A stretch of 30,972 nt of DNA from Lingula anatina (lineage: Eukaryota > Brachiopoda > Lingulata > Lingulida > Lingulidae): the NCBI RefSeq assembly GCF_001039355.2, contig NW_019774725.1, forward strand, positions 502,834 through 533,805, written 5' to 3'. Position 1 is the first letter of the stretch; each line of letters begins with the position of its first letter. Of this stretch, positions 1-10,242 are shown piece by piece. The notes beneath the pieces are model-generated. The model saw only the letters and a list, made by a program, of their open reading frames with translations, was not told the origin of the DNA and did no database searches. Position numbers and translations under genes: made by a program.

Positions 1-1124
1 CTGACAAGTCAAGGTCAGAAGTGCACAATTTTTCTGTATAATATAACGCAGTTTCAATTTTGATTAGTGAATTTTCTTCAAGCTGTAGACCCTATGGCCA
101 TTTTCTGAACATTTGTATAAGCTACGAAATATTTCTCAGTCCAATTTTCTCTAAGTCCAAATGAGTGGCGTTACGACGCACTTCCGGTTTTCGTCGATAT
201 CTAAACTGCAGCAGCAGGGCGTTCTACCTCAAAATGTGCGCAGCCGCTTTGATTGGAATTTACAACACTTATTTTTTACATGACATAGCACCTACGTGCA
301 TAATTTGTGAGCTTTAGCTGTCATACATTTTCTAGTGCCAATTCAAATTGGAAAAGGAGCTATTCCGACGATTTCTTGAAGGGCAAGTCTATGAACGTGC
401 TACAGTTGTCGTATGGAATCATAGTCGACAAACGTTGTCGAAAATCCGTATCGATCATACAGAGTTACAGACAAGTTGATAATTTGTGTTTATCTTATAG
501 ATAATTGTTTAATTTCCTTAAATTGATAAAACAGACTGAAGTGTCGTTAGAGACGATTGACGATGCGCTGAAATTGCGCAAATCGTCAAATTACGTAACG
601 ACCGATCTACCTTAAATAAATTGCAATTTAGCGAGAATCTCCTCGGAGATAGATCGATCCACAGTTGGTACGATATGGTCTGGGAAAGGTCAATATATTT
701 GGCAAAGGTCAACAGGGTGCCCCTCTGTGCTTTGCCAGTAGCCGCTATTTTTGGTATGACGTCAGCTTTCTTCACCACGTGGATAAAGAGCAGGCAGTGT
801 TTTGCATTTTAGAGGTCTCAGATGTTGTTAAGAAGTTTTTTGTATGAAAGGAGATTGGAGAACAGTAGTAGGACGTCGGTTTCAGAATGTGAAAGGCGAA
901 TTCGCACTCACCTACACCGGAAAATAAATTACCAGAGATTGTCATTTAACAGTAGGCCTACAGGATGTATAAAGTATACGTTTGACGAAATTCTGGGTTA
1001 TAGTAAATATTTTTTGAAAAAAAGATCAGAGTGTATGGTAGATTGAACTATCTCTGCGATTATTTTACGACGTCTTACATAGTATTTTTACTTTATCTGC
1101 AACGAAAATCCATTTTCTTCGCAG
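1..1124. other. Non-coding flank or intron upstream of the plus-strand SLC16 exon
   Basis: I see no convincing exon here. The next exon downstream (1125) starts inside a codon, so this stretch should be the 3' part of an intron. It ends in a good acceptor: a pyrimidine-rich run and CAG at 1122-1124. The N-terminal SLC16 exon, with the D-x-G-W-x-W signature that the minus-strand paralogue carries, was looked for in all frames and not found, so it should lie left of the window. Short ATG-initiated frames here have no recognisable content. Confidence 0.55.
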
Positions 1125-3550
1125 GGTTTGGTACCGGCCTCGTTTACACGGCTACATCAGTATGTGTTGGTCAATATTTCCACAAGAGAAGACCTATGGC
1201 TCTTGGTATTGCTACGGCGGGTATGGCCCTGGGGCAGTTTATGTGTCCACCTCTGTTCCAATTTCTCATAGACACATACTCATGGCGAGGATCTGCCTTC
1301 ATAATCGCAGGATTATGTCTGAATAATTGCGTCTTTGGAACTATCATGCGACCTTTAAGAGAAACACACAGAGACACAGACGAAGCGGCGTGCCCGGAAA
1401 ACGAACGCCGCGCACAAATAGCCAAAACCAACGAAGCTTCCTTAAACGACGCCAAAGGCCGCTTGAATGTACCGGTGCAAATAGATAACGATATAAGCCT
1501 AGATACGACAGCAACGCCAAACGGAATACACCGTAATTCAAATGACTCAGTACCAGGCAGCCACACTAGCATACATCGCTTTCGTCAAGAGAACAGTCAC
1601 AGGATGGCAGGGCGTGACAATATCTTAAAGACGGAGCCAAGACATAGAAGCCTGGGCGTGTCCTCTTTTCTTAGTGTTTCAATTGGAGCTTTCGGAAGCA
1701 TGACGTCGAACATTTCTCAACATTTTGTTTCAAATAATCAGCTCAGTGAGGCAGTAGAGAGAAACAAGCCAAGTTGCATGGATTACGTAAAGTCTATTTT
1801 GGACATTCATCCCTTAAAAAACCCGGAGTTTATTTGTTTTGGTATATCGGTGTTGTTTTGGGCCGCTCAGGTGCTGACGTGCGGCCTCCACCTCATAGCC
1901 TACACTCTACAGCACGGAACCACCCCTATTCAAGGCGCCATCTTGTTGTCGGTGTTTGGCGCGGGAAACTTTTTCAGTCGTCTCCTCGCCGGGGCCGCTA
2001 CCAACGACAAAGAGCACGTAGATCAAGTGACCCTTGGCGCAGGCGTCATGGGAATAACAGCCCTGTTGTTGTTCTGTTTTCCAGCACTAATCCACAGCTA
2101 TTGGTCCCAAGTCTTGTTCGCGGCTCTCTATGGTGTCTACTCAACAATCCTTATACCTCTATTGGCACCAATGACGGTTGAGACTGTTGGATTGTCATCG
2201 CTGGGAGCTGGGTTCGGGTATTTGATGGTGATGAGCGGCACCGGATGTGCGATTGGTCCTCCATTGGCTGGTAATAGATGCATACGCATGCTTATACACA
2301 CAACAAAATACATAAGAGCACGTGCAATGTCGTTAGCCGGTATAACGTGACTGATGTTCCGTGTTACAAAAAGTCCGCCTTCCATTTAGTTATAATGGTT
2401 AGTGTTAGCCTGACCTAAGTGGGTCAAAATCTAGGGCGAGGCTGACCTGCATAAATGAATAGAAAGCGGACTATCTATCATGGGGGACTCTCTGTCAAGT
2501 TACACCGGCAGTCGTACTCGCACGTGCCTGCATGCTTAGAAGACAACACATTCTTCTCATCGCAACTAACACACTCTGCAATTTTCATTAGTCGTTCACT
2601 TCTCTCAATTTACGTTTTCTATCATGGCAAACGTCGCACCTTCGCTTTCAGATAACATTTCGTCTTACAAATATCACTGATCAAAGATAAATTAATCGTT
2701 TTACTTCACATGTTAGCGAAGGCTGATAAGTATGCGAACATTAGCTGTCACAACCGTGATATACGAACACGTGTGATAACTCCTCCTGTTTGCCAAGCAG
2801 GTCGTAGCATTAACCTTCTCCTTTTTAATCTTCTTACATTTTACAAACCTACATTCTGTAGGCCAGTGCAGTCCGCCGCAGATTCTATTAGGTCTGCTTT
2901 CTTTTTGAGTTAAACCATGCGCTTAATGTTAAATTGTATACAAATATTTTCTTTTTTTCCAGGTTTTATTTATGATCACACTAAAGATTATTCGTACTCG
3001 TTCTACTTTGCCGGTGAGTATTGTCACTGTCCGATTTTGCTGAAGAGATTGTGGCGCAGTTTATTCTGCTTCGCGTTGTGTAGGGCATGGGTATGTTTTT
3101 TTGGAGGGGGGTATCTCTGGAGCTAAGGGTATCTCTGGAGCTAAGGTGTGCTCTCCTTTACTCTGTCGTTCTGCGTTAAATAGATTATGATTCATGACAC
3201 TGTCATTGGTTTTAATACTGTAATGGATGTCTATGTTTGAACTTCGTTTTCTTATAATAATGTATGTGCATATACCAAAATAAAATAAAGTTTAAGTTTG
3301 TCGTTAAAAAAGGGAAATTGCAGGTAGATTACATCCACTGTAGTATTCCACAAATCATTGTTGTCTCGTCAAAATAAAAGAGCGTTAACATGATTGTTGT
3401 AACATGTGCTGAGTCGATTCAAGGTTAAAATTTATTTTGCATTTAATATTTTCAGGGGCTTTATCTATGGGCAGCTCCATCATGCTATTAGCGATACCCA
3501 TCCTCAAAAGCAGGCGCCTCAAAACTGAGAGTGACGTGACGTCAGCTTAG
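1125..3550 (+). CDS. SLC16-family (monocarboxylate transporter-like) gene, 3' three exons
   Basis: This is a membrane transporter of the major facilitator superfamily, SLC16/MCT branch, which usually moves monocarboxylates or related small molecules across the plasma membrane. The substrate cannot be told from sequence. Exons are 1125-2270, 2963-3013 and 3456-3550 (stop TAG 3548-3550), all joined by phase-1 introns with GT/AG ends. The first exon opens at G-x-G-T-G-L-V-Y, then the TM5-region signature YFHKRRPMALGI. A hydrophilic central loop of about 160 residues (Ser/Asn/charged) separates the two six-helix halves. The second half runs through SRLLAGAATND to GPPLAG. The 51-nt exon encodes a Y-D-H-T-K-D-Y-S segment with F-Y-F-A-G. 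The last exon encodes the final helix and a short basic tail. The 5' exons lie outside the window. No frame break is seen, so the gene is probably functional. It converges on the paralogue at 4303-8343. Confidence 0.85.
2271..2962. other. Intron of the plus-strand SLC16 gene
   Basis: Donor GTAATA follows GCTG at 2270, and a T-rich tract ends in AG at 2961-2962. The exons join in phase 1 to give the Gly of GPPLAG followed by F-I-Y-D. No gene, repeat family or RNA is recognised inside. Confidence 0.75.
3014..3455. other. Last intron of the plus-strand SLC16 gene, with a small tandem repeat
   Basis: Donor GTGAGT is at 3014-3019 and the acceptor TTTTCAG ends at 3455. Near its start an 18-bp unit (TATCTCTGGAGCTAAGGG) occurs twice in tandem at 3112-3146. 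An AATAAA-type A-rich stretch at about 3279-3292 could act as an intronic polyadenylation signal, but this is a guess. Confidence 0.65.
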
Positions 3551-4302
3551 AGTTTTCGTGACGTCAGTTTGAGGGACCGTGTTATGCGAGGCGCGTGCAT
3601 GGGCGTCCTCGTATATTCTATTCTTATGCGACGTTTAAATGTAATTACATAGTCACCAAGCTGTTTACTCTCATCTGTATGGGACAAAAACATACTGCGC
3701 ACATTAACCATATGGACCTCAACATTTAACTGCAAAATGACAAAATTATTGAGTAAAATTGAGCGGTATAAAGTGTTCATCATTTTGTTAATATTTGAAA
3801 GTTACATAAAACGTGTGTTTAAAAGATTTGTTCAGTTTTGTCTTCTCTATCAGTTCTAAGCATCTGTAGCCTACGTTAACGATCCTTGTTAAGATTAATT
3901 TCCTAAGTCCGCGGACGTGGAAGCAATTTTGTTCCCTGTGTGACAGCACTGGAAGAACTAGGATTGAAGGTCCCAGTGCCCTTGCGATAATATTACTGTA
4001 GTACAAGTTAGGGTAATCATTAGGCACCAAGGTCGGTATCTGGGGACGAATGGGTTAGCCATCAGTATTATATCCAGTAGGCCTTAATATAATGGGACGG
4101 GTGTTACCTATACAAAGTAACGTGAAAATCACTGCCGTTCCTAGCTGACTACCATTCCTGTCACTTCGGTTGATTAAGCGTACCATACAGCCTTCCCGAC
4201 TCCAGCAATTTTATAACACGTCAAACACGGCAGTACTAGAGAAAAAAAGATCAGCATAGATTCCTTCAAGATAGTTTCATTGGTGCAAGGCCCAAACAAG
4301 TT
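3551..4302. other. Intergenic spacer between two convergent SLC16 genes (both 3' UTRs)
   Basis: The two stop codons face each other 752 bp apart, so this stretch should hold both 3' UTRs, perhaps overlapping. I see no clear AATAAA on either strand. A palindromic TGACGTCA occurs at 3537-3544, overlapping the last codons of the plus gene, and again at 3559-3566. Nothing else is recognised. Confidence 0.5.
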
Positions 4303-7300
4303 CTAAGGCATATTATTTTTCTCCTGTATTTGGCGCCGCCTGTTTTCGAGCACTGGAATCGTCAGTAAGACGAGGGATCCGGCCGCAGAGAATGAACCTA
4401 CATTGAAAGGATGAGAAATAAGAAACAAAGTGGCAAAAGAACATTTAAATTTAAAAGTACAATTTATTTTAATTAAAGAATGAAAAACTAAGTGACAAAA
4501 AAAATTGAACATAAAAGTACTATTTTGTCAAGTTCCCCCGTACTGATTATCTAATGATATATAAAAGTTCTAATGGCAAAATCGAGCAGATAAGGCACAT
4601 GACTAACCAGATGCATGGCCTTGAAAAACTTAGTCATCATTTTACATTCAAATTGTCACCCTAAGCTCAGTTTAAATCAACTTAATCAGCACACAATAGT
4701 AAATTACCCTTAACTGCTCTAGGTGGCGGGTCAGACAATTGCTTAATTCCACTGATTGCACTTTATCTCCCGCAGAGTACGACCGACCCAGCTGGTACTA
4801 TTTGTGAATCTGAATGCGGCCTGATACTTATTATATATTTTAAGATTTTCAATTTTTCAAAACCTCACATCGATGACGCTTACTTTTAGCTTTACACATT
4901 AAAATCTCGTTTACACGCCAATGAAGCAAATTCAAGGCATACGTTTCAACTTTTTTTTTAAACATCTTTATTCTCAGGAGGGTTAAATATTGATACAGTA
5001 TAAATAAAGGTGGCAATTCGCCTAGGCATTATATGCTCACCTTTGAAATTTAATAATAATAATAATAGTAATAAAAATATTCAAGAAAAAGACAGTGACG
5101 AGGACATGAGTGGCATTAGAGGGGAGTGAGGGACAGGGCATAGGGGAAAGGTANGTAGAGGTAGCATGGATTTATTTCTAAACGGGATGAAATAGGTAGA
5201 GACATAGGAAGGTGCTAGTTGATTGTGGATATTGAACATGATTTCTTTCGCGTGGTTTCCTCGACGTTCTTCTAGTGAAACCCAGTTCAGCTGTTTCAGT
5301 ACTTTACAGCGATTTGAGCCGCTTACTTTTAGTTTTACACATTAAAATCTCGTTTACACGCCAATGAAGCAAATTCAAGGCATACGTTTCAACTTACCTG
5401 CAAAATAAAACGAATTTGAGTAATCCTTTGTGACATCGTATAGATAACCTTCAAAACAAATTTAAAATAAGAATTAAAGAGTTAATGAGAAAGAAAAAAA
5501 TTCATTTGTACAGTTCATATCTTCGCGAAGTATATAATAATTATTTGAAAGCTGTTCATTATTACAGGAGCGAAGAATTAAGGCATTTAGAATGTTTAGA
5601 ATGCTAAATAGCTAATTGTCTTCATTGACAGTGAAAGACGGAGCCCGGATGTTCTCAGCCACGCCCATCAACGTCAATGAACCACACGAGCCTTCCCAAA
5701 TGGACATCTCAAACAGACAAATTAACACAATAGGATCATAATTACCTGCCAGTGGAGGGCCAATTGCACATCCGATACCGCTCATTACCATCAGATACCC
5801 AAACCCAGCTCCCAACGACGACAGTCCCACAGTCTCAACAGTCATTGGTGCCAACAGAGGTATAAGGACGGTTGAATAAACACCATATAGTGCAGCGAAT
5901 AGTATTTGGGACCAATAACTTTGTATGAACAACGGTAAACAGCACATGAGCAGCGCTGAGATCCCCATGACGCCTGCGCCCAGGGTAACTTGATCCACGT
6001 GCTCTTTGTCGTTGGTAGCTGCCCCGGCAAGCAGACGACTTAAAATATTCCCCACGCCATATATTGACAACAGGATTGCGCCTTGTTGAGGGGTGGTGCC
6101 GTGTTGTAACGTATAAGCGATAAGGTGAACAGAGCAGATGAGACTAGCGGAAGCCCAAAAGAATACTGCAATGCTTAAAGAAATGAACGGCGCACTCTTC
6201 AGTGGCCGAGTGTCCACAATCGCCTTCATATATCCTAAGCAGCCTGATTTGGCATTGTCTTGAGCTGCATTAAGCTGCCCGTTTGATACGAAGTGTTGAG
6301 AGATATTCGACGTCATGCTGCTGAAAGCTCCAATCGACAGGCTGAGAAGCGCAGACGACTCGAGCGTGCTGTGCTTGTTTCCATTTGCCAAAAGGCTTGA
6401 CTGGCATGCATGCTTGACACTGTCATCATGAAAACAACTGGAAGAATCAGCCTTTGTTGCGTCATTTGACAAAGCCTGCGGGCTTGTTTGGCCAGTGTCG
6501 TCTTTGGCAGCGTCCACGTTAATCCGACTACTTTCCTTTCGTGGCTCGTGGTCACCGTTGACTACAGACGTTTGGTCGGTGTCTTTCTGTATCTGCAAAC
6601 GAGAACTTTTACATGTAGAACTTATTACGCCCTTTCTTTCGACGTGAAGTTCTTTTAGTGGTTTCATTATAGTTCCAAAGACGCAATTATTCAGACACAG
6701 CCCTGCGATGATGAAGGCAGATCCTCGCCAGGAATACGCGTCTATGAGGAATTGGAAAAGAGGTGGACACATGAACTGTCCCAGGGCCATACCTGCTGCA
6801 GTAATACCAAGAGCCATAGGTCTTCTCTTGTGAAAATACTGACCAACGCATACTGTTGTAGATGTGTATACGAGACCCGTACCAATCCCTGCAAAGGAAA
6901 TGGAATCTTCGTGTGATTAAGGCTACAATACTTTTGAAGACTGAACAATAATCTTAAATATGGTTTTATCGCACGCCTGCAAAAGATGTAATACAAGAAT
7001 TATCCTCACGACAAATATAGTTTATAAGATAGGTAACAGATAGTTATATATGTATTTGGCGGTTCAATAATCCAATAATATTGTAGCGGTTCTTCTTCCC
7101 TCTCACTGACGGTAGCGTAACCAAAGATTATCGAGGGAAGAGCCGCTCAGATGAATACACCGATGCCAGTTGTTGCTTCGCGGTCCGGACACCGGCGTTA
7201 AACAAGTAAGAAGAAACGCGTTTTTTAAAGATTCATAAACTCTAACTGCAAACTGTAACAATGAAACTAAAGAATGATGCAACGTCTCTTAAGTCCGTTT

Positions 7301-8343
7301 GATTTTTCAGACAAATGAAAGTCATTTCTTCATAATGTCCATACGGTAAGCCAAATTACACACGATAAATTTCACACTTAAGTCTTTAGTTGACTATAAT
7401 TTTAATCATTTCGTCAAGTGTTACAATATTTCAGTTTTCAGTTTATCAAAAAAAAAGGTTCCACTGTCATTAACGTGGATTGAACGTAATACTGTTTTAT
7501 AATGTAACATTTGGCACATTGGACATATGACTGTCTCGGCAGCTTTGATAACAGCCATGCAGCAAACAATACTAAGCTGCTGGTCTAAACGTGATCAAGA
7601 AGTATTCAGTGAAATATCACTGAGGAGGGATAGGGTGACTAAATTGATTAATACATTAAGTTGGTATAACGGCTCTTTTTATTCAGCTAAACGCAAGAAT
7701 GTATACATGCGCGCGCACAATGGACCTTATAGGCACTCTTACGTAACTTACCTACGACAATCCCAAAGGTTGCAATAATCTCTGTTATATTTGTGGCAAA
7801 AGCGGTACCAATAAAGCCGACCGCTGATATAATGGCACCCAAAAGAATGCTTGTCCTACAACTGTACTTGTTGGCGATGATGCCGCTCACCAGACCTGTC
7901 AGACCACAAACAGAGTTCTGCAAACTGCCAGCCAGAGAAACGTAACTCCGCGTTTCTTCGGGAAACTGAATCAAGAACTCGGCGTTGTGCACGCCGACAG
8001 AATTGTTGATGCCGATGTTGATGCAGTTGCAGAAGAAGGACGCTACCAGTACAGCCCAAGCCCAGCCTCTGTCTATGTCCTTGTAATTTGCGTTTGATTT
8101 ATAATACACTGTTTCTTCTCTAATGCCAGATTCACATTCAGTATTCTTGCTATGTTGAGGTTTCTGGCCTTTGCTGTTTGCATGCTGCACTGGAGGATGC
8201 AGATAACGCACGGCGTTGTGTGGGGAACAACCACTATCAAAGCTGTCTACAGAGTTACTGCGAGGTTTACTGTACACGCTGTATGCTGAACCTAGACTGA
8301 AGAAACCGCCGAGGTTGAAATCGGAATCAAACAATGCAGACAT
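4303..8343 (-). CDS. SLC16-family (monocarboxylate transporter-like) gene, apparently complete, four exons
   Basis: Predicted 12-helix MFS transporter of the SLC16 branch. Minus-strand exons in order: 8343-7752, 6888-5746, 5448-5398, 4397-4303 (stop TAG 4305-4303). All three introns are phase 1, and the joined frame is 1881 nt, 626 residues. The cytosolic N-tail is about 90 residues. TM1 carries the DRGWAWAV version of the family D-G-G-W-G-W motif (near residue 91). The TM5-region signature YFHKRRPMALGI sits near 215-226. A Ser/Asp/Lys-rich loop runs roughly 273-431, then the second six-helix half ends with a basic tail. ATG 8343 is the first in-frame Met after an upstream stop. An open frame without Met extends to about 8440, so an extra 5' exon is possible. 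Its Kozak context is weak. The substrate is not predictable. No frame breaks; likely functional. The last intron carries a retroelement insertion beside the third exon. Confidence 0.88.
4877..5395 (-). mobile_element. 5'-truncated non-LTR retrotransposon (LINE) 3' end with 76-bp target duplication
   Basis: Two nearly identical 76-bp direct repeats, 4877-4952 and 5320-5395, differ by about one base. The roughly 370 bp between them reads on the minus strand as the C-terminal end of a LINE reverse-transcriptase ORF: L-K-Q-L-N-W-V-S-L-E-E-R-R near 5300-5260, then a stretch with N-Q-L-A-P-S-Y, typical of Jockey/CR1/RTE-type tails. A 3' UTR follows, with an (AAT)n run around 5052-5075 in plus orientation, a minus-strand AATAAA at about 4968-4973 and an A tail (plus-strand T run 4951-4959). 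Poly(A) signal, tail and flanking duplication are the marks of target-primed insertion. It sits in the last intron of the minus-strand SLC16 gene; the right duplicate ends two bases inside the exon-3 donor region. One ambiguous base lies at 5154. The clade is not certain. Confidence 0.75.
6889..7751. other. First intron of the minus-strand SLC16 gene
   Basis: Minus-strand donor GTAAGT at 7751-7746 and acceptor TTTGCAG ending at 6889. Inside, 7085-7149 holds an imperfect inverted repeat (AGCGGTTCTTCTTCCCTC against GAGGGAAGAGCCGCT) around a roughly 30-nt loop. It could be a small hairpin or a MITE remnant. A plus-strand open frame at 7527-7778 overlaps the exon and has no recognisable content. 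Confidence 0.6.
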
Positions 8344-9440
8344 TTGAACCAGTGCAGCTTTTAACTTGCTGTGCTGTTGGTATTCGCCGGCCAATAGACC
8401 AGAACAGTACCCTATACGCCGGTCCCTTGATAATGCTCAAGGCTAGGCTTTCAATGTTATCAGTCCTTTCCAAACGTAAATATATATAAGTCGCTACAAC
8501 TGGCCTATACGGATAGGTAAATAAACACCAGATCGGGTTTAATCTCAACTAAATTGACTCTGAAGGGCCGTTGGGATACGATCGCGTTTATTTAAAGCAG
8601 TGACCTAGATCGGGCACAATACCTGGAGCTAAATGCTATTCGACCTTTAGATTGAATTAAATATATATTTTTCTTAGAAATGAAATGTGAGCTCCAAGCT
8701 GTGTTTATAAATGATGGATTTAACTTTTACTGGGTCCCTTATTTAAACTGATAAAAATGCCGTACATTTTTGCTCGGCTTCGTACTCGGCTTTTACCTAC
8801 ATGTAGCATACTATGGAAATATAGGCCTATAGCAATTAAGTCCTTTAGCGTTCAAATCGTTTTGAATAATTTACAGTCAGTCTTTCCTATATAGTTACTT
8901 TGATGTTAATTCCTTTATTTAACCTCGTCATTTCTATAACGAGACAAAAAACAGAGTTCGATAACCATTTAACCTTGTGACCACGCAATTACATTTATAA
9001 TTGTTGCCCAAATAGTCCACTACCTNGACCCCCTTTAAATTTGTATGGTCAGGGAATTATATCTGGTATGGTGTAGGTTGTATATCATCACTCGTGGAGA
9101 AAAGGGTGACATTATGAAAAACGCAACTCTTAGAAAATCAACAGGCAAAGCGTCGACGCTACAAAAGGAGCTCAAATGCAAAGTTTAACTTGATTTAATT
9201 ATTGCTTAAACCTGGCTGCTACTGTGACTTAGTTGTATAACAGCTGCTGGATCGGAATTTTTGAAACATACTTATACTAAAATTTAACTAATTACTTACT
9301 TGCCGGTTTGATTTTTTATATTATTTTGTGTATTCAAAATATCTGATTATAGCAAATTTGTTTTACTAAATACCACCTGACCCAACTAATACTCAAGATA
9401 CATTTTCATCTTTTGCCCAGATTTGAAAAAATACTGAATA
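8344..9440. other. 5' flank of the minus-strand SLC16 gene, no gene seen
   Basis: AT-rich sequence that should include the minus-strand SLC16 5' UTR and promoter. I cannot place a TATA box or start site with confidence. A TAGGCCTA-like palindrome at about 8822-8830 resembles short motifs common in some marine animal genomes. One ambiguous base lies at 9026. No coding similarity or repeat family is recognised. Confidence 0.45.
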
Positions 9441-9485
9441 TATGTCGAGGTTTTTTTTATTAAAAGGGTGTTATAAAGTAAGATT

Positions 9486-9626
9486 CCAGCCCCCCTCCCC
9501 CCCCACCCCCCGCCCCGCCCAAGACAGCCCCATCCTACCACAACCCCCGGTCCAACCAGGGAATTTTATCCGATATAATTTCATGGTCCAACACACCCTG
9601 AACCCTCCCCCCTCCGCCCCCCCTCC
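9486..9626. repeat. C-rich low-complexity tract
   Basis: The plus strand is dominated by runs of C broken by single A, T or G, with clusters at about 9488-9520, 9540-9556 and 9600-9626. A 71-codon open frame across it gives a proline-rich peptide, but this follows from the base composition. The G-rich complement could form quadruplex DNA. I treat it as simple sequence, not a gene. Confidence 0.6.
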
Positions 9627-9659
9627 AAAATTGTATTTGCTGACTACCTGCTATTAATA

Positions 9660-10146
9660 TGCATTTTTTATTGTATTTACAACATTTAAGTTATATCTAA
9701 GCCGTAAAATTTTATTGTTTTAAAACAAGCTACAAGAAATGCAGAGAATTATTCAATACATATAATTTCACAGAAAAAATTAAGAAAGATGGAGAAGGGG
9801 AAAACAAAAAGCTGCATTATGGGATCTTTGTCTCTTTAACCGTGTAGAACAACTATACTTTCGATGCCAACTTACAACTTAAAATGAAGCCAGTTAAAAA
9901 CTACCAATACCGGTAAATTAAATTGCAATTTAAGTTTTATAATACCTGACCCATGAAATTATGGCCATCGCCGTGTACATACTTGGATCTGGGAACACCA
10001 CGTTAATATAAAGTCACTTACATGTAGGCATTGTCATGTTTAAAGCCAAAGCATTGATATACGGCGTTGTTAATTTCTAGTAAATAGACAAATCCACGGT
10101 AATATCCAATTATGCACTACGTGGATATACAGTATGCCCGTACAAC
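9660..10146. other. Non-coding AT-rich stretch, nothing recognised
   Basis: No open frame with recognisable content, no RNA gene and no clear repeat structure seen on either strand. Confidence 0.4.
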
Positions 10147-10236
10147 CCAGGAAACACAAAACGTTAATATAACGTTATCACAACAACAAAAAATAACGAT
10201 TTGGTAACGTTATAATAACGATCTGTGTTTTCTTGG
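10147..10236. mobile_element. Short palindromic MITE-like element
   Basis: A 90-bp unit begins with CCAGGAAACACA and ends with TGTGTTTTCTTGG, so its ends are imperfect inverted repeats of roughly 35 bp. The interior is built from repeated AACGTTA words: ACGTTAATATAACGTTA on the left and GTAACGTTATAATAACG on the right. Size and structure fit a miniature inverted-repeat element, with no coding capacity. No convincing target duplication is visible, and the superfamily is unknown. Confidence 0.5.
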
Positions 10237-10242
10237 AAATCA

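Noticed and set aside
307-1046. Several short open frames upstream of the plus SLC16 exon
   Set aside because: None matches the expected N-terminal SLC16 exon or any family, and they overlap in different frames as chance frames do.
7527-7778. Plus-strand open frame in the SLC16 first intron
   Set aside because: It is antisense to the end of the N-terminal SLC16 exon and has no recognisable content.
9442-9657. Proline-rich open frame
   Set aside because: It follows from the C-rich composition; no domain, splice signal or homology supports a gene.
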